Notes under the pieces: generated by a model
Database searches by the model: none
What the model was told of the DNA's origin: nothing
What the model saw: the letters and a program-made list of their open reading frames with translations, nothing else
Translations under genes and position numbers: made by a program
Origin: Burkholderia cepacia ATCC 25416
Lineage (GTDB): Bacteria; Pseudomonadota; Gammaproteobacteria; Burkholderiales; Burkholderiaceae
Assembly: GCF_001411495.1 (NCBI RefSeq)
Contig: NZ_CP012981.1
Location: 1-64,000, forward strand
Length of the DNA stretch: 64,000 nt
Direction of reading: 5' to 3'
Shown: positions 63,545 through 64,000 of the stretch, piece after piece
How the letters are laid out: each line of letters begins with the position of its first letter
How positions within the stretch are numbered: position 1 is the first letter of the stretch

Positions 63545-64000
63545 GCGCGCCTCCTTGCTTCGTTGGAACGTGACGGCGGAGAAACGCCAGCTGGTCGGCG
63601 ATCACCTGTTCGAAGTCCTTGCCCACATAGATGTCGAAGTGGCCTGCCCGATACGCGCGCACTTCGCCTTTGGGTGCGCGGCTGGCATACCGTTTCGTCG
63701 GCTCCGCCGGAGCGACGGAGTCGGCTTCGCAAATGCAAAATAGAATCGGGCAGGAAATGTCGGCTGCCTTGCGACCGGGGCGGTACCGAACGATGTTCAG
63801 GCCGAAGCGTGCTGCGACCTGATTGCGAAATGCAGTACCGTCAGGTACGAGCGCGAGATAGCCATCCAGGGCATCCGGTGCGGTCATCAACGCGCCGGAA
63901 CCGGGCGGACCCGCCGTCGGCACCATCACCGGCGCCCTGCCGACGAGGGATAGCAGCACATCCAATAGCGCGAGCGCGGTAACCTTGAGCGCGCTACGCC
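63531..64000 (-). CDS. alpha/beta hydrolase, C-terminal part (gene runs off the window)
   Basis: At least 155 codons remain; the frame continues to the window edge, so the start is missing. The acid and His of the catalytic triad are visible in CEADSVAP and GHFDIYVGKDFE. The nucleophile region lies outside. Together with two SDR genes it resembles a degradation operon for hydroxylated or ester substrates; the substrate is unknown. Confidence 0.8.
   Translation of the reverse strand, partial: RSALKVTALALLDVLLSLVGRAPVMVPTAGPPGSGALMTAPDALDGYLALVPDGTAFRNQVAARFGLNIVRYRPGRKAADISCPILFCICEADSVAPAEPTKRYASRAPKGEVRAYRAGHFDIYVGKDFEQVIADQLAFLRRHVPTKQGGAHVDL

Noticed and set aside
47200..64000. Search for a second copy of the tRNA-Leu 3' end as the right attachment site
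   Set aside because: Short partial matches only (for example near 56773 and 61463), none long enough to call.

Overview
The window is a high-G+C chromosome segment whose protein sequences and gene order point to Burkholderia, most likely the Burkholderia cepacia complex. Supporting signs are the tamB-tamA pair, DUF3460-scpA-panC-panD, the zapA-ssrS (6S RNA) pair, the ilvD/LysR pair, DUF2486-holC-pepA-lptF-lptG and the cysB/cysI-DUF934-cysHDN-cobA cluster. Species cannot be fixed from this sequence alone. Positions 1 to about 47,210 look like core chromosome. From the tRNA-Leu gene at 47,125 to at least about 61,300 the DNA is accessory. The last 2.4 kb holds an oxidoreductase/hydrolase operon of uncertain origin.

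Core region. 0.03-15.6 kb holds a SodC-like lipoprotein, apbC with five single-base frameshifts, an OmpA-type lipoprotein, metG, the TamA/TamB outer-membrane module, scpA, panC, panD, an orphan ParA and a DoxX protein. 15.7-25.8 kb is a cobalamin late-synthesis and uptake locus. One plus-strand run is cobU-cbiB-cobC-btuF. One minus-strand run is btuC-btuD-cobT-cobS-alpha-ribazole phosphatase, headed by a clear cobalamin riboswitch, and cobQ lies alone on the minus strand. 26-47 kb holds a ZapB-like protein, zapA, 6S RNA, an EVE protein, a SIMPL protein, lgt, a LysR regulator divergent from ilvD, cytochrome c, DUF2486, holC, pepA, lptF, lptG, cbiX and then the assimilatory sulfate operon (cobA, cysN, cysD, cysH, DUF934, cysI) divergent from cysB. 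A periplasmic binding protein gene follows.

Accessory region. A P4-type tyrosine integrase sits directly after tRNA-Leu(CAA), the usual arrangement of a tRNA-integrated satellite-like element. It is followed by a primase/helicase (PriCT/Toprim/DUF927), five tightly coupled small genes with strong ribosome-binding sites, a folded leader RNA resembling a C4-type antisense RNA, and an AlpA-type regulator. A 13-bp palindrome, CAAAG-N3-CTTTG, recurs at three places in this module only, and a cluster of TGGAGA repeats with a hairpin lies beyond the primase. The cargo segment (55-61 kb) has visibly lower G+C. It carries the relic tail of a second integrase, a HEPN (Ymh/TIGR02391-like) protein, a dGTPase, a small basic protein, a serine resolvase and an RDD membrane protein.

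Most interesting point: the HEPN protein ends in ...DFDEMDDDIPF, an almost exact copy of the C-terminal tip of bacterial single-stranded DNA-binding protein (SSB), the docking peptide for replication and repair enzymes. Next to a dNTP hydrolase in a mobile element, this suggests an undescribed antiphage module that plugs into the SSB interactome. That role is inference; the tail itself is read directly from the DNA.
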